In this document: positions 28,095 through 38,856 of the stretch, piece by piece | Layout of the letters: every line of letters begins with the position of its first letter | Position numbering within the stretch: position 1 is the first letter of the stretch | Assembly (NCBI GenBank): GCA_019638595.1 | Contig: JAHBTJ010000009.1 | Coordinates: 210,886-274,885 of the forward strand | Length of the DNA: 64,000 bases | Reading direction: 5' to 3' | Source: Chitinophagaceae bacterium | GTDB lineage: Bacteria > Bacteroidota > Bacteroidia > Chitinophagales > Chitinophagaceae | Made by a program: the position numbers and the translations under genes | The notes under the pieces: generated by a model | What the model saw: only the letters and a program-made list of their open reading frames with translations | Databases searched by the model: none | Told to the model about the DNA's origin: nothing

Positions 28095-30008
28095 TCAACT
28101 GATCACATCCAGGTCGCGGTTCAGGGGTGATTGGGTAACCTCGCCGAACTCAAACTGCATTTCATTGAGCTTTTTATAAAGCCCGTTCCTGCTCATCAAT
28201 TCCGTATGAGTGGCCGCTTCTACTACAACGCCTTTATCAATCACCACTATTTTGTCTGCATTGCGGATGGTGGATAACCGATGGGCTATTACAAACGAGG
28301 TTCGCCCCTGCATCAAATTTTCCAATGCATCCTGCACCAGTTGCTCGCTTTCGCTGTCGAGCGAAGAAGTGGCTTCATCCAGGATGAGAATAGCAGGGTC
28401 TTTCAGGATAGCCCGGGCAATAGCTATCCGCTGGCGTTGTCCGCCACTTAATTTAATACCCCGCTCTCCCACAATTGTATTGTATTGTTCCGGGAATGAG
28501 GCTATAAAATCATGCGCGTTGGCTTTGGCAGCGGCGGCCATAATTTCTTCATCGCCGGCGCCCGGCTTACCGTAAGCAATATTTTCCTTAATGCTTCCCC
28601 CAAACAGCATCACTTCCTGCGGTACCAGTGCCATTTGTAATCTTAGCTGCGATAAGGAAAAAGAAGAAGCCGGTCGTTCATCAAAATACAACATACCTTT
28701 TTCTGGAGCATAGAACTGCAGCAACAATGCGGCAATAGTGCTTTTTCCCGCACCGCTGGGGCCCACAATCGCTATCTGCTGCCCGTTAGCGGCCGTCATG
28801 GACACATCTTTCAATACCTGTATGTCCTTACGCGAAGGATAGCTGAATGCAACATGTTCGAACCTTACATTGCCATTCAGCTTATAACGATCGTCTGCCA
28901 CAGGCTGGATCAACTGCACGTCTTCACCCTTATCTCTTAAAATTTGCCGGATGCTTTGCGTAGCCCCTAATGTTTTTTGTAACTGGCTGAACATATCGGC
29001 AAAGCCGGCAAAAGTGCCCCCAACAAATCCCGAGAACACAACGAACATCACCAGCGAACCAAAAGTCAGTTCACCCGACTGGATCATATTGGCGCCATAC
29101 CATATTACAAAAGCAACAGCACCGAATACGCTAAAGATCATGAACGCAATAAACGCTCCTCTATACCTGGCGTTGGCTATAGAGGTATTAACCGATGCAT
29201 AGATGCTTTTGACATACCGTCCTATTTCAAAAAACTCACTGGTAAACGCTTTAACTACCGTTATACCCTGGAAGGTTTCATTTACAATCGTTCCGCTTTC
29301 CGCCAGCTGGTCCTGGGCCCTGGCAGCCATCTTGCGGATGCGCTTTCCAAATACAACGGCCAGTATGGCAATTACCGGCACAACACTCAACATAACCAGC
29401 GCGAGCTTTGCTTTGATCCAGAAAATAAAAACCAGCCCGATCAGCATGGTAAATACACCCCGCAAAAACTCAGCGAGTGTAAACGAAACCGCTTCCTGTA
29501 TCTGCGACAGGTCAGAAGAGATCCTGTTACTCAGTTCCCCTACTCTTTTTTCTGAAAAAAAAGACATAGGCATTGTAATGAGTTTGCTGTATACATCCTT
29601 GCGCATATCAGCCAGCGCGTGTTCGCCTACATAAGTAAGCAAATACACGCGCATGTACGAAAAAAAGGTTTGTGCGGTCAGTTGTAAAAAAATAAGCAGC
29701 AGCGTTGTATTTAAACTCCAGTGAATATCATTCAGGCTGATCCCGAAACCCGAAGCCGCGGGCGTACTACCGGTGATATTTGTTCCCGCCGGCGCGGCAG
29801 CATCTATCATCTTGCCCAAAAACAAGGGAAATAAGCTGGTAGTAAATGCAGACAGCGCGATAAAAATAAGACTGCCAAAAAATTTTGCCCGGTATGGCTT
29901 AATGTAAGAAAAAAGCACTAATGCCTGCCTGATATTTTCCCCGGATATCTTTGCCTTCGGCGTTTCCTCATTACCTCCCCGTGTATATCTTCCTTTGCGT
30001 TCTGCCAT
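28095..30008 (-). CDS. ABC exporter, MsbA-like (fused permease and ATPase)
   Basis: A 637-residue half-transporter. Six membrane segments in the first ~350 residues; ATPase domain with GPSGAGKST, LSGGQRQRIAIARAI and ILILDEATSSLD, plus the switch His in FVIAHRLSTIRNAD. Start at MAERKGRYTRGG (30008), because the longer frame adds 72 residues unlike the family. It may export lipids or drugs; substrate not deducible. Divergent from the MMPL gene, sharing a 136-base promoter region. Confidence 0.92.
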   Translation of the reverse strand: MAERKGRYTRGGNEETPKAKISGENIRQALVLFSYIKPYRAKFFGSLIFIALSAFTTSLFPLFLGKMIDAAAPAGTNITGSTPAASGFGISLNDIHWSLNTTLLLIFLQLTAQTFFSYMRVYLLTYVGEHALADMRKDVYSKLITMPMSFFSEKRVGELSNRISSDLSQIQEAVSFTLAEFLRGVFTMLIGLVFIFWIKAKLALVMLSVVPVIAILAVVFGKRIRKMAARAQDQLAESGTIVNETFQGITVVKAFTSEFFEIGRYVKSIYASVNTSIANARYRGAFIAFMIFSVFGAVAFVIWYGANMIQSGELTFGSLVMFVVFSGFVGGTFAGFADMFSQLQKTLGATQSIRQILRDKGEDVQLIQPVADDRYKLNGNVRFEHVAFSYPSRKDIQVLKDVSMTAANGQQIAIVGPSGAGKSTIAALLLQFYAPEKGMLYFDERPASSFSLSQLRLQMALVPQEVMLFGGSIKENIAYGKPGAGDEEIMAAAAKANAHDFIASFPEQYNTIVGERGIKLSGGQRQRIAIARAILKDPAILILDEATSSLDSESEQLVQDALENLMQGRTSFVIAHRLSTIRNADKIVVIDKGVVVEAATHTELMSRNGLYKKLNEMQFEFGEVTQSPLNRDLDVIS

Positions 30009-30144
30009 AATAAAACTGGTATATCGTGCGAAGATACGTGGATTGAAGTAGCTGTCGGCTGTTAGATGCTGGCTGCAGCTACATAAAAACTTCAGAAACC
30101 GCTTCAAAATAAGTTTCTTTGCATTTTTGCCCGAATACAAAAAT

Positions 30145-32472
30145 ATGTGGAAAAAGCTTGGACAATTTGTATTGAAATTCCGGTTGGTTCTTTTGTTGAT
30201 CTTAATAGGTTTTACGGGGTTCATGTTGTATCATGCGCTTAAAGTAACCATCAGCTACGAGTTTGTGCGCACTATACCGGTTGACAATCCCCTTTACAAG
30301 CAATACCTCGCGTTCAAAAAGCAGTTTGGCGATGACGGCAACACGCTGGTAATAGGCTTTACATCGGAGCAGCTTTTTAAAAAAGAGGTGTTCAATGATT
30401 TCGCCAGGGTATCGCGGCAGCTAAAAAAAGTAGATAAGGTAGAAGATGTGTTAAGCGTAGCTGCTGCCGTTAATCTTGTTAAGAACGACAGTACGCAAAA
30501 GCTGCATGTAAAACCCGTATTCTCCGCAGCCGATACAACGCAGCCCGCTCTTGACAGCGCGGTGGCCATACTTCGTTCCCTGCCCTTTTACAAAGGATTA
30601 TTATATAACCCCGAAACCAATGCCTATTTGGCAGGCGTAAAAATCAATAAGGACGTACTGGGCACCAAAGGACGCGAAAAGGTGATAGCGGACATTGAAA
30701 ACATTGCGTATGCTTTTGGAAGCAGGAATGATATTGATATACATATAAGCGGCTTACCGTTGATACGTACCAATATGGCTATTAAAGTAGCCAAAGAGAT
30801 GCAATGGTTCTTAATAGGCTCCGTACTTATTTCAGCGCTTATCCTTGTTTTATTTTTCCGTTCCGTAAGCGCTACCCTGTTATCGCTGGGTGTGGTTATT
30901 ATAAGTGTAATATGGAGCATGGGCATATTGCATTTGTGCGGCTACTATATTAGCTTGCTCACGGCTTTGGTACCTCCGCTGGTAGTGGTAATAGGCATAC
31001 CCAATTGCATCTATTTTTTAAATAAGTATCACACAGCGTGGCTCGAAACAAAGGATAAGCGCGAAGCCCTGGTGGAGATGGTAGGAAGGATGGGAGTGGT
31101 AACCCTTTTTTGCAATATTGCCGCGGCTATTGGGTTCGCTGTTTTTGCCTTTACCAAAAGTGCTGTGCTGAAAGAGTTTGGAGTAGTGGCGGGCATCAGT
31201 ATTATGGCCATCTTTTTTATTTCACTCGTAGCCATTCCCGCGGTACTCAGTTATTTGCCCGCACCCAAACAAAAACATGTAAAATACCTCGAGAGCCGCT
31301 GGCTGGATGCAGTGCTTACCAAAATTGAAAAATGGGTATTTAACCATAAAAGATCTATTTACCTGGCTACGCTTGTTATGATCGCTTTTTCAATATCGGG
31401 TATGGTAAGGCTTAAATCGGTAGGGCATATGGTGGATGATATACCACAAACCGACAGGATCTATACCGACCTGAAATTTTTTGAAAAGAATTTTAAAGGG
31501 ATCATGCCGCTGGAAATTGTAATTGATACCAAACGCAGGCACGGCTTTACGGGCATGAAGGCATTGGATATTTTCCAGAAAATAGATTCACTCAGTCAGT
31601 ATATAGCGGCTCAGCCGGAAATGGCAAGGCCCCTGTCGCTGGTAGAAGGATTAAAGTTTGCCAAACAGGGCTTTTACGAAGGAGACAGTTTAAACTATGC
31701 TTTGCCCAATGCTTTTGACGGCGCTTTTGTAAATGATTATTTGAGGGTGCGGAAAGACAGCTCACAACAGCAGGATAATACCTTTCAGAAGCTGATGAAC
31801 GCTTTTATGGATACCGCGCGCCAGAAAACAAGAATAAGCGTAAATATGGCCGATGTAGGAAGTGTACGGTTGCCGGTTATTTTATCGGGTATTGAGCAAA
31901 GAGCGAATCAATTGTTTGATTCCACCAAATACAAGCTGGAGTATACCGGTACCAGCATAACGTTCCTGGAAGGCAGCCGGTTTATTATCAATGGTTTAAA
32001 GGAAAGCATCCTGCTTGCTTTCCTGCTGATAGCGCTTTGCATGTTGTATTTATTCAGGTCTTTCCGTATTTTAATCTGTTCGCTTATACCCAATATTGTG
32101 CCCCTGATGCTTACCGCGGGTATTATGGGATGGGCAGGTGTGCCGCTTAAACCATCTACTGTACTGATCTTTGGCATTGCCCTGGGCATTGCCATTGACG
32201 TGACCATCCGGTTCCTGGTGAACTACCGGCAGGAACTGCCCAATTACGGGTACGAAACAAAATCCACTGTATTGCAAACGATACAGCATACCGGTATCAG
32301 TATTATTTATACTTCGCTGGTGCTCATTGCCGGGTTCAGCATATTCATGTTCAGTGGATTTGGAGGAACGCAGGCTTTAGGATGGCTCACCTCTTTAACC
32401 CTGCTATCCGCTACTGTTACCAACCTGGTGCTTTTACCCGTATTGCTGGTATGGCTTCATAAAGCAAAATGA
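30145..32472 (+). CDS. RND superfamily (MMPL-type) transporter
   Basis: A 775-residue protein in two homologous halves. Each half has one N-terminal membrane helix, a periplasmic domain and a bundle of five to six helices (QWFLIGSVLISALILVLFF in the first; ESILLAFLLIALCMLYLFR in the second). GIALGIAIDVTIRFL corresponds to the proton-relay helix of the MMPL/patched family. HpnN-like lipid transporters are the closest known type. Substrate unknown. ATG 30145 (MWKKLGQFVLKF) preferred to a TTG at 30127. Confidence 0.88.
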   Translation: MWKKLGQFVLKFRLVLLLILIGFTGFMLYHALKVTISYEFVRTIPVDNPLYKQYLAFKKQFGDDGNTLVIGFTSEQLFKKEVFNDFARVSRQLKKVDKVEDVLSVAAAVNLVKNDSTQKLHVKPVFSAADTTQPALDSAVAILRSLPFYKGLLYNPETNAYLAGVKINKDVLGTKGREKVIADIENIAYAFGSRNDIDIHISGLPLIRTNMAIKVAKEMQWFLIGSVLISALILVLFFRSVSATLLSLGVVIISVIWSMGILHLCGYYISLLTALVPPLVVVIGIPNCIYFLNKYHTAWLETKDKREALVEMVGRMGVVTLFCNIAAAIGFAVFAFTKSAVLKEFGVVAGISIMAIFFISLVAIPAVLSYLPAPKQKHVKYLESRWLDAVLTKIEKWVFNHKRSIYLATLVMIAFSISGMVRLKSVGHMVDDIPQTDRIYTDLKFFEKNFKGIMPLEIVIDTKRRHGFTGMKALDIFQKIDSLSQYIAAQPEMARPLSLVEGLKFAKQGFYEGDSLNYALPNAFDGAFVNDYLRVRKDSSQQQDNTFQKLMNAFMDTARQKTRISVNMADVGSVRLPVILSGIEQRANQLFDSTKYKLEYTGTSITFLEGSRFIINGLKESILLAFLLIALCMLYLFRSFRILICSLIPNIVPLMLTAGIMGWAGVPLKPSTVLIFGIALGIAIDVTIRFLVNYRQELPNYGYETKSTVLQTIQHTGISIIYTSLVLIAGFSIFMFSGFGGTQALGWLTSLTLLSATVTNLVLLPVLLVWLHKAK

Positions 32473-32644
32473 GCTGGTTGCACCACCGCCACATTATGTT
32501 AATTTTTAATAGCACATAAAACGCGATCAATTAACCGCTTTTTTGCAAGGGGACAACGCAGCAAAACCAGCCACTATCTTGTCTTTTAACTTGAGTGTTA
32601 AAATCGGAGAAATTAACAAACAATTCAGATTTGGTAATTCTCTG

Positions 32645-32652
32645 TATATTTG
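32645..32652 (+). promoter_or_regulatory. Candidate -7 box of the susC-like operon
   Basis: TATATTTG matches TAnnTTTG, 24 bases before the SusC-like start codon. Confidence 0.4.
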
Positions 32653-32676
32653 GCGCTTCATTTTAAACATTAAAAC

Positions 32677-35600
32677 ATGAGAAAAACTGTATCACTGCTG
32701 GCAGTGCTGATACTCTATTCGGTATTGGCATTCGCCCAAACAAAAACCATAACCGGCCTGGTTATGGACGAAAAGGGAGATCCTGTTCCCTTTGCTTCAA
32801 TAAAGGTCAAAGGCAGTTCAACGGGCGTTGCTGCCGACCAGGATGGCAAATTTTCCATTTCAGTTGATTCCAAAGCTTCATTGATCATAAGTGCGGCTGG
32901 CTTTGAAAACCAGGAGGTTTCGGTTGGTAACCAGGCTGAAATAAATGTGGCTTTAAAAGCTACAGCCAGCTTACAGGAGGTGGTTGTAACGGCCTTAGGT
33001 ATCAAGAGAACTGAAAAGGCGTTGGGATACTCGGTTAGCAAAGTAGATCCTGGCACTTTGATTCAAAAATCTGAGCCAGACGTGCTTAAAAGCATGCAAG
33101 GGAAAGTAGCTGGCGTTGATATCAGGTCTTCTCAAGGCACACCTGGCGCTGCCACCCGTATTCAAATCAGGGGAAATACGTCATTCTTTGGCGTTAATGA
33201 ACCTCTCATTGTTGTAGATGGTATTCCTTTTAGCAATGACCAGGTAACCACCAGTGACCAGGCGTTAGGTGGTACAGCGTATTCAACGGGATTGTCTTCA
33301 CTTGATCCTAATGATATTGCTTCTATGAATATCCTGAAGGGATCTGCTGCCGCAGCGCTCTACGGCTCAAGAGCATCTAACGGTGCAATAATAATAACCA
33401 CTAAATCAGGAAGCGCTGCCAGAAGTAAAAAAGGGATGGAAGTAACATATAAAAGTTCCATAGCTTTCGAGCAAGTAGCTAACCTGCCTGAATATCAAAA
33501 TAAATATGGTACAGGGTCTTATGGTAATTACTCCAATTCAAACGGATCCTGGGGGGCTAAGTTTGGAACTATGGACTCTATTGCTATTTATAATGGATAC
33601 AAAGAGGCGTATCCTGATTTGTATCCCGGCGACAGTTTGCCCTACCAGGCTTATCCAAACAATACCCGTAGTCTTTTCAAAATGGGTACTGTATACGAAA
33701 ATTCTGTTGGTTTTAGTGGGGGAGACGAAAAGAATTCAGTAGCGTTGACAGCTTCTAACTTATCTCATAAAGGGTATGTAGACAACTCGTCCTTTAAAAG
33801 AAACAGTATTGGACTGGGCGGTTCTACCAAACTTAATATGGGGCTTAATCTCAGGGGGAACTTCAGTTACTCAAGGGCTACCCAGTCAGGAGGTTTTTTT
33901 GGAGAGAACCAGTTTGACGGATCCGCTTCAATGTTTGCAAGGAGTTTATTCTTAGGAAGGAACTGGAACTATGATATGCCATTTGAAGATGCCAATGGTA
34001 ATATGCTCGTTCCCGGACCGGCTGGTCAGTTTGATAATCCAAAATGGTCTGCTAAATATAACAGAGCATTATCTCAGGATGACAGAGTTATTGCCGGAGC
34101 ACATGCAGATTTTAATATTCTGCCCTGGATACGCGTAGATTATAACATTGGTACAAACATCAGTTCCCTTAAAAGGGAGGAGATTACAGAAATTGGCTCC
34201 AGGGCCGCGGAACAAAAAGGACGTCTGATTGTTGATGCCTGGCGTAAACAGGAGCTGGAATCAAACTTCATGCTGACTATCACTCCGGATTTGGGAGAGA
34301 ATTTTAGTCTAAGAACCATTTTAGGAAACAACTTTAACCAGAGAGTAATTGAAAGGGAAACGAATACCGGCAATCAATTTATTACCAAGGGTATTTATAA
34401 TCTGTTAAATACAGTACAACAAAAGTTTGATGATGATTATTATGAAAAGAGAAGCTTAGTGGGGTTGTATGCAGATGTTACTTTAGGGTTTAAAAATTAT
34501 TTGTTTTTACAGGTTACCGGCAGAAACGATTGGTCCTCTACTTTACCTGTAGAAAGCAGGAGCTATTTTTACCCGTCTGTTTCGGGCTCGTTTGTATTTA
34601 GTGACGCGTTCAATATTAATAAGGATGTACTTGATTTCGGAAAGATAAGGGCAGGATGGTCTAAAGTGGGAAGGGATGCAGAGCCTTACAATCTCCGGAA
34701 TGCGTACACATTAGGAACCAATTTTATGGGACAGCCCCGGGCTTCACTTCCGTTGAGGTCTAAAGACATCAATCTTAAACCTGAGTTTACACAGGAATTT
34801 GAAGTGGGTACTCAATTAAGCTTTTTGAAAAGGCGAATAGAGCTTGATGTAGCAGTATATAAGAGAACATCTACTAATCTTATTGCTCCTCTGTCTTTAC
34901 CATCCAGCTCTGGGTATGAAGAGTTGTATACTAATTTTGGCAAAATAAGTAACAAAGGGATAGAAGTAGCCTTAACTGTAAAACCTGTTCAAACAAGGAA
35001 CTTCGAGTGGGAAGTACGAGGAGTATTTACAAAGAACAAGAATATGGTTGAGGAACTGACCGAAGGTGTTACAAGAATGGTGTTAAACCCGTATAACCCG
35101 CTAGGAGATATTGAGACTTATCTTGAGGCCGGAATGCCTTATGGATATTTCAGAGGAACCGTTGCCGTAAGAGACGACCAGGGAAACCTCCTGATCAACC
35201 CTGCAACCGGCACTTTAATTCAGTCAACAGAGCTGGCTTATATCGGTGATCCTAATCCTGACTATAAGATGGGTATTACCAATTCCTTTAGTTATAAAGG
35301 GTTTTCACTGAATGTGCTGTTTGATATGACGAAAGGCGGAGATATCTATTCTGTTACTGTAAACTCGTTGCTGGGGCGTGGTGTAACAAAAGATACGGAA
35401 AACAGGGAAACCGTTGTTATTATTCCTGGCGTATATGGAGACCCGTTAACCGAAAAGCCAATTTTGGTAGGGGGAAAAACAGTTCCCAATCAAACCCGTA
35501 TCCCTGTTAATGATATATACTTTGCTTCAAACAGCAACGCTTCTACTTTTGGTATCAATGGCGCTACAGAATGGGCTGTTTATGACGCTACTGTTTACCG

Positions 35601-35841
35601 TTTGAGAGAACTTTCGCTTGCTTATCAATTTCCTAAATCATTATTTAATAAGTTACCAATAGGGTCGGCATCGTTAAGTATAACCGCAAGGAATTTGTGG
35701 TACCTGGCTCCTAACTTTCCTAAGTACACAAATTTCGATCCTGAAGTTGGTTCTTTTGGAACAGACAATAGCCAGGGTTTTGAGCTGTCTGCTGCTCCAA
35801 CAACTAAGCGGTATGGTATTAATTTGGTAGTAACATTTTAA
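32677..35841 (+). CDS. SusC/RagA family TonB-dependent outer-membrane transporter
   Basis: 1054 residues: signal peptide (cut after LAFAQ), carboxypeptidase-D-like regulatory domain (about 25-100, ITGLVMDEKGDPVPFASIKV), plug domain (about 110-230, with LIVVDGIPF and LYGSRASNGAIIITTKSG) and a 22-strand barrel ending RYGINLVVTF. It imports a ligand together with the SusD-like partner encoded 22 bases downstream. No glycosidase, peptidase, anti-sigma or hybrid sensor gene lies near, so the substrate cannot be deduced. Confidence 0.95.
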   Translation: MRKTVSLLAVLILYSVLAFAQTKTITGLVMDEKGDPVPFASIKVKGSSTGVAADQDGKFSISVDSKASLIISAAGFENQEVSVGNQAEINVALKATASLQEVVVTALGIKRTEKALGYSVSKVDPGTLIQKSEPDVLKSMQGKVAGVDIRSSQGTPGAATRIQIRGNTSFFGVNEPLIVVDGIPFSNDQVTTSDQALGGTAYSTGLSSLDPNDIASMNILKGSAAAALYGSRASNGAIIITTKSGSAARSKKGMEVTYKSSIAFEQVANLPEYQNKYGTGSYGNYSNSNGSWGAKFGTMDSIAIYNGYKEAYPDLYPGDSLPYQAYPNNTRSLFKMGTVYENSVGFSGGDEKNSVALTASNLSHKGYVDNSSFKRNSIGLGGSTKLNMGLNLRGNFSYSRATQSGGFFGENQFDGSASMFARSLFLGRNWNYDMPFEDANGNMLVPGPAGQFDNPKWSAKYNRALSQDDRVIAGAHADFNILPWIRVDYNIGTNISSLKREEITEIGSRAAEQKGRLIVDAWRKQELESNFMLTITPDLGENFSLRTILGNNFNQRVIERETNTGNQFITKGIYNLLNTVQQKFDDDYYEKRSLVGLYADVTLGFKNYLFLQVTGRNDWSSTLPVESRSYFYPSVSGSFVFSDAFNINKDVLDFGKIRAGWSKVGRDAEPYNLRNAYTLGTNFMGQPRASLPLRSKDINLKPEFTQEFEVGTQLSFLKRRIELDVAVYKRTSTNLIAPLSLPSSSGYEELYTNFGKISNKGIEVALTVKPVQTRNFEWEVRGVFTKNKNMVEELTEGVTRMVLNPYNPLGDIETYLEAGMPYGYFRGTVAVRDDQGNLLINPATGTLIQSTELAYIGDPNPDYKMGITNSFSYKGFSLNVLFDMTKGGDIYSVTVNSLLGRGVTKDTENRETVVIIPGVYGDPLTEKPILVGGKTVPNQTRIPVNDIYFASNSNASTFGINGATEWAVYDATVYRLRELSLAYQFPKSLFNKLPIGSASLSITARNLWYLAPNFPKYTNFDPEVGSFGTDNSQGFELSAAPTTKRYGINLVVTF

Positions 35842-35863
35842 TAATGCATTAAACGTATATAAC

Positions 35864-37552
35864 ATGACACATAAGTTAAAATATTTTTTAATTGCTATTG
35901 CGGGGCTTTTTCTCATAAGTTCCTGCAAAAAGCAATTAGATGTCAATACAGATCCTAATCGCCCTGTGGATGTTCCGTTATCAACATTATTGGTAACTGC
36001 GCAGGTAGGATTAGGCAATTCCTTAGCAATAGGCACGGGACTATCCCAGGACTTAGCCGTATACACTCACCAAATGAGTACCCGTGAAGATGCGAATGAA
36101 TATGGAGTTACGGGCACAGAGTTTTTTCTTACTCAAAGTTGGCCAAGGTTATATCGCACTACAATAGCAAATCTTGACCAGATCATAAAAGATGCGACGG
36201 AAAATGAGGATATGGTGTATGCGGGTATCGCAAAAATCTTAAAAGCTTACACATACAGCCAGATGGTTGATGTGTTTGGCGATATTCCATTTTCAGAAGC
36301 AAGTAAGCTGCTGGAAGGAATACGATATCCCAAATTTGATGATGATACAGAAATTTACCCACAGTTGTTTGAAATGCTGGACGCAGGTGTTGCAGATCTT
36401 GAAAATACCGGAGCAACAAACACAAATGTTCCCGCCAGCGACGACATTATTTATAAGGGTGATGTTGACAAGTGGATTAAAGCCGCAAATACCATCAAAT
36501 TAAAACTATACACACAGGTTCATAAAGTACAGGATGTAACTACAGCAGTAAATGCTTTGATCGCTGAAGACAATATGATCAGTTCTACAGAAGAAGGCTT
36601 TATGCTCCCTTATGGACCTAATGGTGCAACAGATGACAGAAACCCAGGTTTTGGAGATTACTATGCAACACAACGCTCCAACCATGTAAGTCCCTGGCTG
36701 TATGAAATAATGAAGGGATACAATTCCCGGATTAATACGGGTATAACAGATCCCCGTATTCCATACTATATATATAACCAGGAAACAGCCACCAGCGCTC
36801 CCGACAATAACACGGAATACCGAGACGGGGCTTTTGTATCTATTTATTTTGGTTCTAAAGGCGAAAATGCCGCTAAATCACAACAAAATACGGTAAGCTT
36901 GTTCGGAATATATCCTGTTGGTGGTAAATATGATGAAGGAACCGGTGGCGTTGCATCGGCTTCAAGCAGTACCGGTGCTGCTCCTTACAGATTTATCACT
37001 TATGCGGATAGATTATACCTTGAAGCAGAGTTAATACACGAAGGGGTTGTGGATGGAGATGAAAAAGCTACATTAAAGGCTGCCATGCTGGAATCTTTCC
37101 GCCAGATTGACTATGTTGTTTCAGGTTTTGTAAAACCTACCACATCTGTTCCTTCAATATTCAACGAAGATGATAATTCTGATATGACGAAATACATAGA
37201 TGAGATACTGGCGGATTATGATGCTGCAAATGCGGCTAAGAAATTTGAAATAATCATGACTCAAAAATGGTTATCCAGTATCGGCAGTTCCATTGATCAA
37301 TATACAGATTACAGGAGAACCGGGTATCCCATTATGTTTGACCCGAATGATCCTATACAGGCGCCGGGCGGACTCGTACAACCTCCAATCAACGGCGATC
37401 CTATGAATCCTGGCGCGCAGGCTGCGGTACCGGTTCAATTGTCAATACCTTATCCCAAATCACTGCCCTGGTCTCAAACAGAAATTGAAACCAATCCTAA
37501 TGCGCCAGCTCAGAAAAAACCATCTGAATACAAAGTGTTCTGGATGCCATAA
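35864..37552 (+). CDS. SusD/RagB family substrate-binding lipoprotein
   Basis: 562 residues with a lipobox at Cys21 (LFLISSC) and the helical TPR-like core of the SusD-like_2 group (LYRTTIANLDQIIKDA, YTYSQMVDVFGDIPFSEA, WIKAANTIKLKLYTQV). The C-terminal half (YADRLYLEAELIHEG, then EIIMTQKWLSSIGSS) is typical. It sits as a lid on the SusC partner at the cell surface. Same operon as the SusC-like gene and a third lipoprotein. Confidence 0.93.
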   Translation: MTHKLKYFLIAIAGLFLISSCKKQLDVNTDPNRPVDVPLSTLLVTAQVGLGNSLAIGTGLSQDLAVYTHQMSTREDANEYGVTGTEFFLTQSWPRLYRTTIANLDQIIKDATENEDMVYAGIAKILKAYTYSQMVDVFGDIPFSEASKLLEGIRYPKFDDDTEIYPQLFEMLDAGVADLENTGATNTNVPASDDIIYKGDVDKWIKAANTIKLKLYTQVHKVQDVTTAVNALIAEDNMISSTEEGFMLPYGPNGATDDRNPGFGDYYATQRSNHVSPWLYEIMKGYNSRINTGITDPRIPYYIYNQETATSAPDNNTEYRDGAFVSIYFGSKGENAAKSQQNTVSLFGIYPVGGKYDEGTGGVASASSSTGAAPYRFITYADRLYLEAELIHEGVVDGDEKATLKAAMLESFRQIDYVVSGFVKPTTSVPSIFNEDDNSDMTKYIDEILADYDAANAAKKFEIIMTQKWLSSIGSSIDQYTDYRRTGYPIMFDPNDPIQAPGGLVQPPINGDPMNPGAQAAVPVQLSIPYPKSLPWSQTEIETNPNAPAQKKPSEYKVFWMP

Positions 37553-37589
37553 GGAGAACCGTTAATCTTAACAAACAAAGAAAATTATT

Positions 37590-38453
37590 ATGAAAAGAAT
37601 ATTGTTTTTTTTAAGTGTGCTGGCAGGAATACTTCTTTTTGCTTCATGCGACAAAGAAAGAACCGGGAAAATACCCACGCTTACGGAAGTGCCGCTGCCA
37701 TTGATATTGAAAGATCCGGGCGGCGACCAGTCTATTTCTGCAAATCCTGATACTTTTCAGGCTAAGTTTAGTGTGGACATATATTTTAAAGAAGATACCC
37801 CGCCGCAAAAGTTCGATATTGTAATCATGAAAAATGAAAGCAAAGGCAATGTCAAAGTCTTTAAGGCGAATGTTACAAGCTTTCCTGTTAGTTATGAAAT
37901 TTCAGGGCCGGAACTTGTAGAACTCTTTGGTGAGCCAATTGTTCCCGGAGATAAGTTTGATATAGGAGCAGATGTTACTACCCAGGACGGACAGGTATAC
38001 CGGGCGTTTCCTGAAGGTGGTGTAGGGTATAATGCAAATATTGGTGCGTTGGCTGGTGCAAGCCCGGCTATCCGCTATGCTGCTCCATGTAAATATGTTT
38101 CAGAAGTGTATGAGGGTAAATTTGTTGTGGTTACTGATGAGTGGGGAGATTATGCTGAAGGTGATGTGGTACCAGTAACGCGGATAGACGATACCCATTT
38201 CTCTTTCAAGTATGCCGATATTAATGCACAGCCTATCATAGTTGAAGTAGATCCTGAGGACAATTCAACGCATGTAGCTAAGCAGGTATATGGCGATGGC
38301 TATGGGGCAGGCTATGGACCTATATCCTGCGAAACCGTAGCCAGTCCATTGAATATTGTTGACCCTTGTGTTGGCTCCTTTACTGTGAGGCTTAATCATA
38401 CAGTAAGTGCCGGTTCTTTTGGAGAAGCAACTATAACATTGAAAAAACAATAA
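37590..38453 (+). CDS. Surface lipoprotein accompanying the SusC/SusD pair
   Basis: 287 residues with lipobox (LLFASC, Cys20). No family named with confidence. It is beta-rich, with an N-terminal Ig-like part (about 45-130) and a C-terminal part with four cysteines (about 165-275). The position after SusC/SusD matches SusE/SusF-type auxiliary binding proteins, and that is the likely role. Followed by a strong terminator that ends the three-gene operon. Confidence 0.75.
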   Translation: MKRILFFLSVLAGILLFASCDKERTGKIPTLTEVPLPLILKDPGGDQSISANPDTFQAKFSVDIYFKEDTPPQKFDIVIMKNESKGNVKVFKANVTSFPVSYEISGPELVELFGEPIVPGDKFDIGADVTTQDGQVYRAFPEGGVGYNANIGALAGASPAIRYAAPCKYVSEVYEGKFVVVTDEWGDYAEGDVVPVTRIDDTHFSFKYADINAQPIIVEVDPEDNSTHVAKQVYGDGYGAGYGPISCETVASPLNIVDPCVGSFTVRLNHTVSAGSFGEATITLKKQ

Positions 38454-38856
38454 AGTAATAAAAAAAGGGTGTTTTGATCGAAGATCTGCGTTACTTCAGC
38501 GCAGATCTTTTTTTGCAATAATAAACACAAAAATGCCGGCGATAGAAATCACCGGCCTGTGCTTACCTCTGAAACCACAAAAAGAAAGTTTAAAAATATT
38601 TGTCAGGGATCAGTTGATCCTCCCGAATATTTCAGTAATTAAAGATGTCCGTTCTAAAAAAGATTCACGCCAAAGAAGTACTCCTTGCTAAGATTTTACA
38701 CGTGGTCAATTGGATAAAAATTGCAGGAAGATTGGATATTTATTTGCCCGGGTTAAGAAAAAGGGCAACTGTAATTTGCTGCTAAAATAATATCTTGATT
38801 TTATATTTCAAAAGAAAAGCGAATATGTTTTCTTTATTGATAACAGTATTCACCTG
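38454..38856. other. Intergenic region between the Sus-like locus and the cupin gene
   Basis: About 400 bases. Apart from the terminator at 38482-38514 and a weaker inverted repeat at 38535-38556 (GCCGG / CCGGC), I see nothing. The two flanking genes converge, so no promoter is required here. Confidence 0.6.
38482..38514 (+). terminator. Terminator of the SusC/SusD operon
   Basis: AGATCTGCG and CGCAGATCT form a 9-bp stem with a nine-base loop, followed by a run of T residues. Confidence 0.9.
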
